Shown here: positions 1 to 8,100 of the stretch, piece after piece
Position numbering within the stretch: the stretch's first letter is position 1
How the letters are laid out: the number at the start of each line of letters is the position of its first letter
Source of the DNA: Roseburia sp.
GTDB lineage: Bacteria > Bacillota > Clostridia > Lachnospirales > Lachnospiraceae
Length of the DNA stretch: 32,610 nucleotides
Reading direction: 5' to 3'
NCBI GenBank assembly: GCA_003483745.1
Contig: DMYD01000050.1
Span: forward strand, 1-32,610
The notes under the pieces: generated by a model
Seen by the model: the letters and a program-made list of their open reading frames with translations, nothing else
Database searches by the model: none
Told to the model about the DNA's origin: nothing
Translations under genes and position numbers: made by a program

Positions 1-29
1 AAATATATTGTAGTAGGAGGGAGAATGTT

Positions 30-1175
30 TTGAGGATGAAAAATAAAGAACAAAGAAGTATGGTAAAAGCAGTATTGTGTCTGTTGTTAGCATTTTGCAT
101 ATTTGCGGGGGAACTGCTCGCAGCAGCACCTGTAGAGGCGAAGAGCCTGACAAATTCCAAAAAGTACAATACGGTCCAGGCGACAGTACAGTCCAAGACA
201 AGCATTAAGCTGAGCTGGAAAAAGAAACTGAATGGTAAACTTGACATTTACCGCTGTGAGGTCAGAAATGGGAAAAAAGGAACATATAGGAAAATTGCAA
301 GTGTATCCGGATCAAAGAAATTTTATGTGGACAAAAAGGTCAAATACAAGAAAACATATTTCTATAAGATCGTATATTACAGTCTGACAAATCAGTCTAA
401 GAAAAAAGAAGGTACTTTTTATGCCAGCCAGTATACAGGCGTAGAACGTATAGACTGGGCGGATGATAATCCGGCATATGATTTTGCAAAGGGACCGAAA
501 TTTATCGAACTGCAGATACAGGGAGAACTTGATGATAATGATAAAGTGTTAGGTTTGAGACCAACGGGATATGAGATATACCGCAAAACAGGAGATGAAG
601 ATTACAAAAAGATTGCAGCCGTAAAGTCAAAACAGAGTTATATCAAATATAAAGACAAAGAAGTCAAGGCAGGAAAGGCTTATTATTATAAGGTCAGATC
701 ATTTTGTAAGCTGAATGGAAAGACATTATATAGTGATTATACAGAAGAATTGTTGCTTACAGCTACGAATAAGAGTGGAAAATATACGATCAAAGATGTT
801 TCTATGACAGATCGGCAATCTGAATTTGTGGTAGCCCTGACAAGTGATGCTGGAAATGCAGACACGGTTATTTATGGTGCAGGCAGTGGGTTAAAAATCA
901 AAGGTGATCATGTCAGTGTAGATTTAACGGCATATAGTACGGATAATGCGACATGGGTTACATTTGATGAAAAACAGCCATTGACGATAGAGGGAGGTCA
1001 GACATATTATCTTAAATTTAAAAGCAGAGATGGAAAGGCAGTGGCTGATGTGACATTAAAGGAAAATACAGCTTTCCTTGAGATTGTTTATGTAAAATAT
1101 GATGGAATATCATATTTCATAGATATGGATCTGAAAGATAATACTGTAAAATTATGGTTAAATGATAATGACTGA
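30..1175 (+). CDS. Secreted protein with two Fn3-like domains
   Basis: This gene encodes a 381-residue protein of unknown function, probably exported. A TTG start at 30 is chosen because AGGAGGG (15-21) lies 8 nt upstream; an ATG at 36 is the alternative and would remove two residues. The N-terminus has basic residues, a hydrophobic core around residues 12-30 (LCLLLAFCIFAGELLAAA), and a likely signal peptidase site after VEA near residue 37. The mature part is lysine- and tyrosine-rich. It contains two segments with the fibronectin type III look, around residues 45-125 and 155-245: an early W or Y strand, then IYR, and a closing YYYKV or YFYKI strand. The last 130 residues resemble nothing I can name. 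There is no sortase motif or catalytic signature. A surface or matrix role is inference. A bidirectional terminator follows the gene. Confidence 0.75.
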   Translation: MRMKNKEQRSMVKAVLCLLLAFCIFAGELLAAAPVEAKSLTNSKKYNTVQATVQSKTSIKLSWKKKLNGKLDIYRCEVRNGKKGTYRKIASVSGSKKFYVDKKVKYKKTYFYKIVYYSLTNQSKKKEGTFYASQYTGVERIDWADDNPAYDFAKGPKFIELQIQGELDDNDKVLGLRPTGYEIYRKTGDEDYKKIAAVKSKQSYIKYKDKEVKAGKAYYYKVRSFCKLNGKTLYSDYTEELLLTATNKSGKYTIKDVSMTDRQSEFVVALTSDAGNADTVIYGAGSGLKIKGDHVSVDLTAYSTDNATWVTFDEKQPLTIEGGQTYYLKFKSRDGKAVADVTLKENTAFLEIVYVKYDGISYFIDMDLKDNTVKLWLNDND

Positions 1176-1205
1176 TCCTATCGTCCACATCTGAAAATAC
1201 CAGAT

Positions 1206-1248
1206 AAAAAAGAGTGCTGAAAAAAGAGGATTTTTTGGCACTCTTTTT
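1206..1248. terminator. Bidirectional rho-independent terminator
   Basis: The stem AGAGTGC (1211-1217) pairs with GCACTCT (1238-1244). An inner A6/T6 pairing extends it. T runs follow on both strands (TTTTT at 1244-1248, and AAAAA at 1206-1210 read on the minus strand). It lies between a plus-strand gene ending at 1175 and a minus-strand gene ending at 1316, so it can serve both. Confidence 0.8.
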
Positions 1249-1315
1249 ATGTGCGTCTGATGGTGCACGCCAGTCAAGGATGAAAGTCCCTGATCCGCCC
1301 TGGCAGTGGAAATAT

Positions 1316-2233
1316 TTATTCCACAGGGGCGTAGCCAAGGCTGACTTTGATATCCTGACTGTAATTTCCGAAGGATTTTCCGAAAATCGTAAGCCCGCCG
1401 ACGTGCTTGGCATCGTCCTCCACGGCGAGGCGGAAACGGATGTTACTGCGGCAGTTGAGATGGAAATCATCGATTTTGACGTCAGATATTTTAAGCCCGT
1501 CGATATAGGTACCTTTTTGATTGATGACAAGTTGTTTTAGCAATCCGTACTGGTTCCAGTTTGAATACCACCAGTCCGGTGTCAACAGACCCTTTACATC
1601 ACCAAAATCGCCGGGAGAGGTCCAGTCACCGATATGAATATCATTTAAGTAAAAACTGATATCGGAAGGCCAGTCATTGTTGGTGCCTGGTGCTTCGGAA
1701 CTAAGTTCTGCGGAAATTGTGATCTGTGTGATTTTTTTGGAAGCCGGGATAAAATTTGGAATGGCATATTCAACGTAACCGCGTGTAAACCATAGAATAT
1801 CAGCGTTATAGCGGTCTGGATGTTCAAAATACCGCGGATCATCCACTTCACCGATCAGGGCATCTGCAGAGGCAAGTCCGCAGGTCGGGCAGATCTGGTA
1901 ATTTGTATAGTGACCGATTTTTAATTCTGTATGATAAACATTCTCGATTTCGGCAGGCTTTTCTAAATCAATCAGGATCTTATCCAGGTGGATGGAACAG
2001 ATTTTCTGGTTGCCGTGAACAGCAGATTCACTGGATGTTGTGATCAGTCCGCAGTTCTCAAGTTTTTTGATATGGCTGGTTAAGGCACCGTTTGTAATAT
2101 TTAAACGGGAGGCAAGTTCATTCATGCTCATATTGTCGTTTTCCAGCAAAATATTTAAAATTTCAATTCTCACATCAGAACCGAGTGCCTTAAAAAGTTC
2201 TAACCCTTCATTCAACGAGGTGATGTGTAACAA
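1316..2233 (-). CDS. ArsR-type regulator fused to an unidentified beta-rich domain
   Basis: This gene encodes a 305-residue DNA-binding protein. Residues 8-70 form an ArsR-like winged helix-turn-helix (LFKALGSDVRIEILNILL, then SMNELASRLNITNGALTSHI). This is at the fusion end of the family, because ordinary ArsR proteins are about 100 residues. A CPTCG pair at residues 115-119 could bind a metal. The remaining 180 residues are rich in W, Y, G and alternating hydrophobics (WFTRGYVEYAIP, DWWYSNWNQYG), suggesting a beta-sandwich sensor or ligand-binding domain; I cannot name it. The classic ArsR ELCVC metal site is absent. The TTG start at 2233 is supported by AAAGGAG about 9 nt upstream on the minus strand. 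It follows a phosphoesterase gene by 31 nt and is probably co-transcribed with it. The effector is unknown. Confidence 0.82.
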   Translation of the reverse strand: MLHITSLNEGLELFKALGSDVRIEILNILLENDNMSMNELASRLNITNGALTSHIKKLENCGLITTSSESAVHGNQKICSIHLDKILIDLEKPAEIENVYHTELKIGHYTNYQICPTCGLASADALIGEVDDPRYFEHPDRYNADILWFTRGYVEYAIPNFIPASKKITQITISAELSSEAPGTNNDWPSDISFYLNDIHIGDWTSPGDFGDVKGLLTPDWWYSNWNQYGLLKQLVINQKGTYIDGLKISDVKIDDFHLNCRSNIRFRLAVEDDAKHVGGLTIFGKSFGNYSQDIKVSLGYAPVE

Positions 2234-2264
2234 GGAAATCCTCTCCTTTCAAAATCTGTAAAAA

Positions 2265-2711
2265 TCACAGAATGACACGTTCTAAACTGTAATCATTGCC
2301 TGAAAGTGTCAGGATTGCAAGACTTTTCGAATCTCCACGTCCGTCGCTGGCACTGCCCGGATTAATATAAACTTTATTGAAACGTTCATAAAATGTATAG
2401 TGATGAGTATGACCAAAGATAAGAAAATCAGCATCTGTCAGGTCAAATGGAAGATCAAACTGATTATGAACCAGGAAAAAAGTCTTGCCGCCAATGCGAA
2501 ACTGCAAAAATGCAGGAAGATTTTTTGACCAGTCACCGCGGTCATTGTTGCCCCGGACCATATAAAGCGGAATGCCAAAATTCCGGAAACATTCATAATT
2601 TTTCTGTGTACAGAAATCACCTGCATGGATCAGATAATCGCAGCCATCTAAATGACGGTGCCACTCTTCACGGAAAATGCCATGTGTATCAGAAATAATG
2701 CCAATTTTCAT
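2265..2711 (-). CDS. YfcE/MJ0936-type metallophosphoesterase
   Basis: This gene encodes a 148-residue calcineurin-like phosphodiesterase or phosphatase, predicted to be cytosolic and two-metal dependent. All family motifs are present: D8-x-H10 (SDTH), GD at 31-32, GNND at 54-57, H82 in LVHNQ, and GHTHH at 100-104. The length is slightly below the usual 155-185 residues. The ATG at 2711 is chosen over an upstream in-frame ATG at 2744 because GGAG sits about 5 nt before it and MKIGIISDTHG is the normal family N-terminus. The physiological substrate is not known for most of this family. The ArsR-type gene lies 31 nt downstream on the same strand, so the regulator may respond to something linked to this enzyme; that is inference. 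Confidence 0.85.
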   Translation of the reverse strand: MKIGIISDTHGIFREEWHRHLDGCDYLIHAGDFCTQKNYECFRNFGIPLYMVRGNNDRGDWSKNLPAFLQFRIGGKTFFLVHNQFDLPFDLTDADFLIFGHTHHYTFYERFNKVYINPGSASDGRGDSKSLAILTLSGNDYSLERVIL

Positions 2712-2778
2712 AAAATCTCCATTCTTGTGCTGCCTTTTGCACAAATATCCCCCATTAAGTAAAAAAGCAATTAGGTAA

Positions 2779-2807
2779 ATTATATAGGAAAAAAGTATGG
2801 AAGTCTA
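2779..2807 (-). promoter_or_regulatory. Promoter of the phosphoesterase-ArsR pair
   Basis: On the minus strand there is a -35 TAGACT (2802-2807), a 17-nt spacer and a perfect -10 TATAAT (2779-2784). It lies about 68 nt upstream of the phosphoesterase start. A small inverted repeat, TTGTGC (2725-2730) with GCACAA (2739-2744), lies in the leader. Confidence 0.6.
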
Positions 2808-2908
2808 GGAAAAAGAGAAAATATTCATAAAAACACTTTTTTATTTTAAAGTAATGTAGTATACTGTTCGAGGGATCAATTAGTTAAATTTTTAACGGGA
2901 GAGGGAAG

Positions 2909-3826
2909 ATGGAAAGCTCAGTATTGGAGGAAAAAGTTTTTCATAAGGTTATGAAAAATATACCGTTTGGTCTTGTTGTGAGCAGTGAGGGAAGAGAGCG
3001 TAGAGTATACTATGTGAATCCGATGGCATACCGCATGCTCGGTTATACGCGGGAGGAATATATTGAAAAAGTACAGGGCGGATGGAGCCGGTTTGTAGAT
3101 ATTGATATGAGAGCGGTCATGAGAGATTATCACAGAGAGATTCTGGCGGGAGAGCCATTTGAAGTGACTGCATTGGCACAGATGAAGAACGGAAACAAGA
3201 AGTGGCTGTCTTTTCGTGTTATGGTATCCATGGAATTAAAGCCTGTCAGTTACATTACAATCACGGACGTAACAGAGAAGGTGGAAAAAAACAGACGCTA
3301 TGCGAGGGAAAGAGAATATTTAAGGGATGCCGCAGCCAGAGATTCCATGACGAGACTTTTTAACCGCGGTACGATGGAAGAACGTATCAAGGAAGAAATA
3401 GAGTCTATGGAGGAAGGGCAGTATTATGCGTACATTGCCATTGACCTGGATAATTTTAAGCAGATCAATGATGTATATGGTCACTGGGTCGGCGACCGTG
3501 TCATTCTGGGAATATCTAATATTTTAAGGGAAGTTTACGGTAATAATGCCCGTATCGGACGTATGGGCGGGGATGAATTTGCAGTATTTCTTCCGGATGT
3601 AAAAGACCGGGCCCGGATACAAAGTCAGGCAGATGAAGTGTTGCGCCGTCTGCGTGGGCAAAAAGAAATGATTGGAATGGCCAATGAGCCGACAGCAAGT
3701 ATCGGCATCGCGTTCGGACCGGAGGATGGAACAAGTTTCCGTGAACTGTATCACAGAGCGGACGAGGCACTTTATCAGGTCAAAAAGGAAGAAAAAAACA
3801 GTATAGCAATTTATACAATGATATAG
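2909..3826 (+). CDS. PAS-GGDEF diguanylate cyclase
   Basis: This gene encodes a 305-residue enzyme that should make cyclic di-GMP from two GTP. A PAS domain fills residues 10-128 (VYYVNPMAYRMLGYTREEY, closing with ITDVTEK). A short helical linker leads to the GGDEF domain at about 140-303 (DSMTRLFNRG, AIDLDNFKQINDVYGHWVGD). The active-site GGDEF is intact at 220-224. The inhibitory I-site RxxD expected five residues before GGDEF is missing (GNNA there), so product inhibition through that site is not predicted. There are no membrane segments, so the protein is cytosolic and the PAS ligand is unknown. The ATG at 2909 is preceded by GGGAGAGGG. It is monocistronic, with a terminator about 115 nt after its stop. 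Confidence 0.9.
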   Translation: MESSVLEEKVFHKVMKNIPFGLVVSSEGRERRVYYVNPMAYRMLGYTREEYIEKVQGGWSRFVDIDMRAVMRDYHREILAGEPFEVTALAQMKNGNKKWLSFRVMVSMELKPVSYITITDVTEKVEKNRRYAREREYLRDAAARDSMTRLFNRGTMEERIKEEIESMEEGQYYAYIAIDLDNFKQINDVYGHWVGDRVILGISNILREVYGNNARIGRMGGDEFAVFLPDVKDRARIQSQADEVLRRLRGQKEMIGMANEPTASIGIAFGPEDGTSFRELYHRADEALYQVKKEEKNSIAIYTMI

Positions 3827-3941
3827 ATCTATTTTTAGTACATTTTACCTATTGAAAAAATGAATCAAAAATTATAACATCTAATTGTTATATGACTGAC
3901 GGAAAAGTGGAAGAACCACATGAAGTATAACGTTTACAATG

Positions 3942-3988
3942 CCGACCGTCTGGGCGAGATAACCCGGACTGTCGGTTTCTTTTATTCT
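3942..3988 (+). terminator. Rho-independent terminator
   Basis: The arms CCGAC-C-GTCTGGG (3942-3954) and CCCGGAC-T-GTCGG (3963-3975) pair with one mismatch around an 8-nt loop, followed by TTTCTTTTATT. It most simply ends the diguanylate cyclase transcript upstream of the pflB promoter. Confidence 0.75.
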
Positions 3989-4053
3989 TAAGATATTTCT
4001 ATCAGGAATCCTTTTGTACGAAAAAAAGAACAGTTCCGGAAACGAAGCGGATA

Positions 4054-4083
4054 TTGACAAGCAGTGTGTGGACATGATATATT
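4054..4083 (+). promoter_or_regulatory. pflB promoter (extended -10)
   Basis: A perfect -35 TTGACA (4054-4059) is followed by an 18-nt spacer and -10 TATATT (4078-4083). TG one base upstream gives an extended -10. The predicted start near 4090 leaves a 5' UTR of about 120 nt containing a GTTAG/CTAAC inverted repeat and a 10-bp stem. Confidence 0.65.
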
Positions 4084-4213
4084 CACTGCGTTAGAATTAG
4101 CTAACAAAAGTTAGATACAACTACCAATATTTTCCAGCAATACCAAAATATTGGGGGATCAAGTCCGTTTTATACAGGTAAACCATAGTTTTCAGCAAAC
4201 AGGAGGAAAAATA

Positions 4214-6442
4214 ATGCAAAACGAATGGAGAGATTTTAATGGTGGAGCATGGGAGAATGAAGTAAATGTCAGAGACTTCATTCAGAGAAATTATAAGCCA
4301 TACGATGGTGACAGCTCTTTCTTGGAGGGACCGACAGAGGATACCACAGCACTCTGGCAGGACGTATTAGAGCTTTCAAAGCAGGAGAGAGAAGCCGGCG
4401 GCGTGCTCGATATGGATACAAAGATCATTTCCACGATCACTTCCCATGGACCTGCGTACTTAGACAAAGATAAGGAGAAGATCGTAGGTTTCCAGACAGA
4501 TAAACCATTCAAACGTTCCTTACAGCCTTATGGCGGTATCCGTATGGCAATTAAGGCATGTGAAGATAATGGGTATAAAGTAGACCCGGAAGTGGTAGAA
4601 TATTTTACAACACACAGAAAGACACACAATGCAGGTGTGTTTGATGCATATACACCGGAGATGAGAGCCTGCCGTTCTGCACATATCATCACTGGTCTTC
4701 CGGATGCATACGGACGCGGACGTATCATTGGCGACTACAGAAGACCTGCACTTTACGGTGTGGACCGTCTGATCGAAGATAAGCAGGAACAGTTAGATTC
4801 CACACGTACCATTATGTATTCTGATGTTATCCGTGAACGTGAGGAGTTATCTGAACAGATCCGTGCACTTAAGATGTTAAAGGAATTAGCAAAGATCTAC
4901 GGATGTGATATTTCCAAACCTGCAACAAATGTTCTTGAGGCAGCACAGGCTGTATATTTTGCTTATCTTGCAGCAGTCAAAGAGCAGAACGGTGCGGCAA
5001 TGAGTCTTGGACGTACTTCTACTTTCTTAGACATTTATGCAGAGCGTGACCTTCGTGAGGGAACCTTCACTGAGAAAGAGATCCAGGAGATCATTGATCA
5101 GTTCATCATGAAACTGCGCTGCGTAAAATTTGCCCGTACACCGGAGTATAACAGTATTTTCGCCGGAGATCCTACCTGGGTAACAGAGTCTATCGGTGGA
5201 ATCGGAGTAGATGGAAGACATATGGTAACAAAAATGTCTTACCGTTACTTAAATACTTTAAACAACATCGGAGCAGCACCGGAGCCAAACCTGACTGTTT
5301 TATGGTCTGTAAAACTTCCGGAGAATTTCAAAAAGTTCTGTGCAGAGATCTCAATCAAGCATTCTGCGATCCAGTATGAGAACGATGATATCATGCGTGT
5401 GGTTCACGGGGATGACTACGGTATCGCATGCTGCGTATCTTCCATGAGAATCGGAAAAGAGATGCAATTCTTCGGGGCACGTGCAAACCTTGCAAAATGT
5501 TTACTCTATGCGATCAACGGTGGTGTGGATGAGATCAGCGGCAAACAGGTAGGACCGAAATATCGTCCGATCACTTCCGAGTATCTTGACTACGACGAGG
5601 TATGGGATAAATACAAAGACATGATGAAATGGCTTGCAAGTGTCTATGTCAATGCATTAAATGTTATTCACTACATGCATGACAAATACTGCTACGAGAG
5701 AATGCAGATGGCATTACATGACAAACAGGTAAGACGCTGGTTTGCAACCGGTATTGCAGGATTTTCCGTAGTAGCAGATTCCCTTTCTGCCATTAAATAT
5801 GCAAAAGTAAAACCGATCCGTGATGAGAACGGTATTACAGTAGACTTTGAGATTGAGGGAGATTTCCCGAAATATGGTAATGATGATGACCGTGTGGATG
5901 AGATCGCAAAAGAGGTTCTGCATACATTCATCAAATATGTAAAAGGAAACCACACTTACCGTGGAGGTATCGCAACAACTTCTATTCTTACCATCACATC
6001 CAACGTATCCTACGGTAAGAATACAGGAGCAACCCCGGATGGAAGAAAGAAAGGTGTTGCGTTTGCTCCGGGTGCAAACCCAATGCACGGACGTGATAAA
6101 AATGGTGCAGTTGCTTCTTTAGCTTCTGTTGCAAAGATGCCGTTTATGGATGCGCAGGATGGTATTTCTAATACCTTTACCATCGTACCGGATGCACTTG
6201 GAAAGACTGAGGAAAGTTCTGAGACGAACCTTGTGGCACTGCTTGACGGTTATGCAGAAAAAGGCGGCCACCACTTAAATGTAAACGTATTAAATAAAGA
6301 AACACTGCTTGATGCACAGAAGCATCCGGAAGAATATCCGCAGCTTACGATCCGTGTATCAGGTTACGCAGTAAACTTCATCAAACTGACCAAAGAGCAG
6401 CAGGATGAGGTAATTGCAAGAACATTCCATGAACTGATGTAA
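4214..6442 (+). CDS. pflB: Formate C-acetyltransferase (pyruvate formate-lyase)
   Basis: This gene encodes a 742-residue glycyl-radical enzyme that converts pyruvate and CoA to acetyl-CoA and formate in anaerobic mixed-acid fermentation in the cytoplasm. The length is close to E. coli PflB (760). The adjacent active-site cysteines are C406 and C407 (GIACCVSSMRIG), and the glycyl-radical loop RVSGYAVNF places the radical at G717, 25 residues from the C-terminus. The ATG at 4214 is chosen because AGGAGG lies 9 nt upstream and MQNEWRDFNGGAWENEVNVRDFI is a typical Pfl N-terminus; an in-frame TTG at 4151 lies in a hairpin and lacks a ribosome binding site. The activase gene starts 16 nt downstream, forming an operon. 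Codon use is that of a highly expressed gene. Inverted repeats in the leader suggest regulation. Confidence 0.97.
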   Translation: MQNEWRDFNGGAWENEVNVRDFIQRNYKPYDGDSSFLEGPTEDTTALWQDVLELSKQEREAGGVLDMDTKIISTITSHGPAYLDKDKEKIVGFQTDKPFKRSLQPYGGIRMAIKACEDNGYKVDPEVVEYFTTHRKTHNAGVFDAYTPEMRACRSAHIITGLPDAYGRGRIIGDYRRPALYGVDRLIEDKQEQLDSTRTIMYSDVIREREELSEQIRALKMLKELAKIYGCDISKPATNVLEAAQAVYFAYLAAVKEQNGAAMSLGRTSTFLDIYAERDLREGTFTEKEIQEIIDQFIMKLRCVKFARTPEYNSIFAGDPTWVTESIGGIGVDGRHMVTKMSYRYLNTLNNIGAAPEPNLTVLWSVKLPENFKKFCAEISIKHSAIQYENDDIMRVVHGDDYGIACCVSSMRIGKEMQFFGARANLAKCLLYAINGGVDEISGKQVGPKYRPITSEYLDYDEVWDKYKDMMKWLASVYVNALNVIHYMHDKYCYERMQMALHDKQVRRWFATGIAGFSVVADSLSAIKYAKVKPIRDENGITVDFEIEGDFPKYGNDDDRVDEIAKEVLHTFIKYVKGNHTYRGGIATTSILTITSNVSYGKNTGATPDGRKKGVAFAPGANPMHGRDKNGAVASLASVAKMPFMDAQDGISNTFTIVPDALGKTEESSETNLVALLDGYAEKGGHHLNVNVLNKETLLDAQKHPEEYPQLTIRVSGYAVNFIKLTKEQQDEVIARTFHELM

Positions 6443-6458
6443 AAATAAGGAGATCAAA

Positions 6459-7268
6459 ATGGGCTATATTCATTCTCTGGAATCATTTGGTACGGTAGAC
6501 GGTCCGGGCGTACGTTTTGTTGTATTCTTTGAGGGCTGTCCGATGCGCTGCCAGTATTGCCACAATCCGGATACCTGGATTTTGACTGATGGAAAGCAGA
6601 TGGAGGCGGACGAGATTATTGACCGCTTCCTGCGCAATGCCTCTTTTTACCGGACAGGCGGGATTACTGCCACAGGTGGAGAGCCGATGCTTCAGATCGA
6701 TTTTCTGACGGAACTGTTTGAAAAGGCGAAGGCGCATGGAATCCATACCTGTTTAGATACGTCAGGTATTATGTTTCCGGGATTCCCAAAGGATGAAAAA
6801 GCCACATCAGATGGGAAAAAAAGTCCGGAATCAGACCAGGAGATCATTGCAGGAGGAGACTTTAGAAAAGGAGTCACACTTGAAAAAGTAGACAGACTGC
6901 TTGAAGTTACAGATCTTGTGATGTTAGATATCAAGCATATCCGCGATGGGGATCACCGCAGGCTGACCGGACATTCCAATAAGAATATCCTGGAATTTGC
7001 AAGATATTTGGATCAGAAGAAAAAGCCGGTATGGATCCGGCATGTCGTGGTTCCAGGCATCACATTTGAGGAGACAGAATTAACGGAACTTGGACATTTC
7101 TTAAAGACACTTTCTAATATGGAAAAATTAGAAGTGCTGCCATATCATGCGCTTGGCAAGATCAAGTATGATAATCTTGGCATGGACTATGTGTTAAAAG
7201 ATACTCCGCAGCTTACCAAAGAGGAAGCAAAGCGTGCGGAGCAGATGATAAGGGATGCAATGTCATGA
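6459..7268 (+). CDS. pflA: Pyruvate formate-lyase activating enzyme
   Basis: This gene encodes a 269-residue radical-SAM enzyme that installs the glycyl radical on PflB, using a [4Fe-4S] cluster and S-adenosylmethionine. The cluster motif CxxxCxxC is C27, C31, C34 (GCPMRCQYC). TGGEP at 72-76 is the SAM-binding GGE motif. The N-terminal SLESFGTVDGPGVRFVVF is diagnostic of the family. It is about 23 residues longer than E. coli PflA. The excess lies at about 107-139, a hydrophilic segment rich in K, D, S and G between the DTSG strand and the conserved DLVMLDIKH segment. AAGGAG precedes the ATG. A strong hairpin spans the stop codon (7248-7286). Its partner is the gene immediately upstream. Confidence 0.96.
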   Translation: MGYIHSLESFGTVDGPGVRFVVFFEGCPMRCQYCHNPDTWILTDGKQMEADEIIDRFLRNASFYRTGGITATGGEPMLQIDFLTELFEKAKAHGIHTCLDTSGIMFPGFPKDEKATSDGKKSPESDQEIIAGGDFRKGVTLEKVDRLLEVTDLVMLDIKHIRDGDHRRLTGHSNKNILEFARYLDQKKKPVWIRHVVVPGITFEETELTELGHFLKTLSNMEKLEVLPYHALGKIKYDNLGMDYVLKDTPQLTKEEAKRAEQMIRDAMS

Positions 7269-7286
7269 TGACATCGCATCCCTTAT
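7248..7286 (+). terminator. Stop-codon-spanning hairpin ending the pfl operon
   Basis: ATAAGGGATGC (7248-7258) pairs with GCATCCCTTAT (7276-7286). After one A/C mismatch, ATGTCAT (7260-7266) pairs with ATGACAT (7268-7274). The structure includes the last codons and the TGA of pflA. It is not followed by a clear T run, so it may stabilise the mRNA end or be a weak terminator. Confidence 0.55.
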
Positions 7287-7392
7287 AAACTGTTTGTTAT
7301 AGACATACGTCAGTTAATACCATATTTTTTTACAAGAATATTACAGGAAAATATAAATATTCTGAAAAATATATAAAAAATGATATATTGTA

Positions 7393-7420
7393 TTGAAATA
7401 TTTGTGGAAAGTGCTATAAT
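7393..7420 (+). promoter_or_regulatory. hpf promoter
   Basis: -35 TTGAAA (7393-7398), a 16-nt spacer and a perfect -10 TATAAT (7415-7420) lie about 50 nt before the hpf start, in an A/T-rich region. This gives hpf a transcript separate from the pfl operon. Confidence 0.65.
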
Positions 7421-7471
7421 AAAACCATGATATAAATCTGTATCAAATAAACGGCAAAGGGGTTGGACATC

Positions 7472-8002
7472 ATGAGAATCAAGATTACAGGAAGAAACAT
7501 TGAATTGACCGATGGTATCAAGGAGGCAGTGGAGGACAAGTTAAATAAATTAGAGAAGTACTTCACTCCAGACACAGATGTCTATGTAACGCTGAGCGTA
7601 GAGAAGGAACGCCAGAAAGTGGAAGTTACGATTCCAATGAAAGGAAACTATATTCGTTCTGAACAGGTCAGCAACGATATGTATGTATCAATTGATCTGG
7701 TAGAAGAGGTTATTGAGCGTCAGTTAAAGAAATATAGAACGAAACTGGTTACAAAACAGCAGAGCGCAGCATCCGTTTTCAAACAGGATTTCTTAGATGC
7801 ACCGTCAGATGACGATGAGGAGATCAAGATCATCCGTTCTAAGAAATTTGATATGAAGCCAATGTATCCGGAAGATGCATGTGTACAGATGGAGTTATTA
7901 GGACATGATTTCTTCGTATTTATCAATGCGGAGACCGAAGATGTCAACGTTGTATACAAGAGAAAAGGCAACACATACGGATTGATCGAACCGGAATATT
8001 AA
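7472..8002 (+). CDS. hpf: Long-form ribosome hibernation promoting factor
   Basis: This gene encodes a 176-residue HPF/RaiA-family protein. Long-form HPF pairs two 70S ribosomes into inactive 100S dimers during starvation. The N-terminal ribosome-binding domain covers about 1-100 (MRIKITGRNIELTDGIKEAV, then VEVTIPMKGNYIRSEQ). A charged linker (DDDEEIK) leads to the C-terminal dimerisation domain at about 118-176, ending VVYKRKGNTYGLIEPEY. The length matches the long form of Firmicutes. The ATG at 7472 is chosen because AAAGGGG lies 9 nt upstream; a TTG three codons earlier overlaps that site. It has its own promoter and a very strong terminator, so it is monocistronic. Confidence 0.95.
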   Translation: MRIKITGRNIELTDGIKEAVEDKLNKLEKYFTPDTDVYVTLSVEKERQKVEVTIPMKGNYIRSEQVSNDMYVSIDLVEEVIERQLKKYRTKLVTKQQSAASVFKQDFLDAPSDDDEEIKIIRSKKFDMKPMYPEDACVQMELLGHDFFVFINAETEDVNVVYKRKGNTYGLIEPEY

Positions 8003-8034
8003 AATGGATCATTACAGAATTGTGCTGTAAATAC

Positions 8035-8078
8035 AAAACCCACCCTGTGGCAAACACCTTGCCGCAGGGTGGGTTTTT
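8035..8078 (+). terminator. Strong rho-independent terminator of hpf
   Basis: AAAACCCACCCTG (8035-8047) pairs with CAGGGTGGGTTTT (8065-8077). After a T/G opposition, GGCAA (8049-8053) pairs with TTGCC (8059-8063). TTTTT ends the structure. Confidence 0.93.
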
Positions 8079-8100
8079 GCATGCAGAATGCATTTGTGGC

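Larger units (their letters stand above)
3827..4213. other. 387-nt intergenic region and pflB leader
   Basis: No credible gene is seen here. In order it contains: an inverted repeat TATAACA-N5-TTGTTATA at about 3875-3894; a terminator hairpin at 3942-3988; the pflB promoter at 4054-4083; an inverted repeat GTTAG-N6-CTAAC (4090-4105) at the expected transcription start; and a 10-bp A/T-rich perfect stem (4124-4133 with 4145-4154) in the 5' UTR. The pflB ribosome binding site AGGAGG is at about 4200-4205. Confidence 0.6.

Noticed and set aside
3875..3894. Rex or Fnr operator in the inverted repeat TATAACA-N5-TTGTTATA
   Set aside because: The half-sites are in the opposite order to Rex (TTGTTA..TAACAA) and lack the Fnr TGTGA/TTGAT form.
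3881..4075. 64-codon minus-strand ORF in the pflB upstream region
   Set aside because: It crosses the terminator and promoter sequences and has no start signal.
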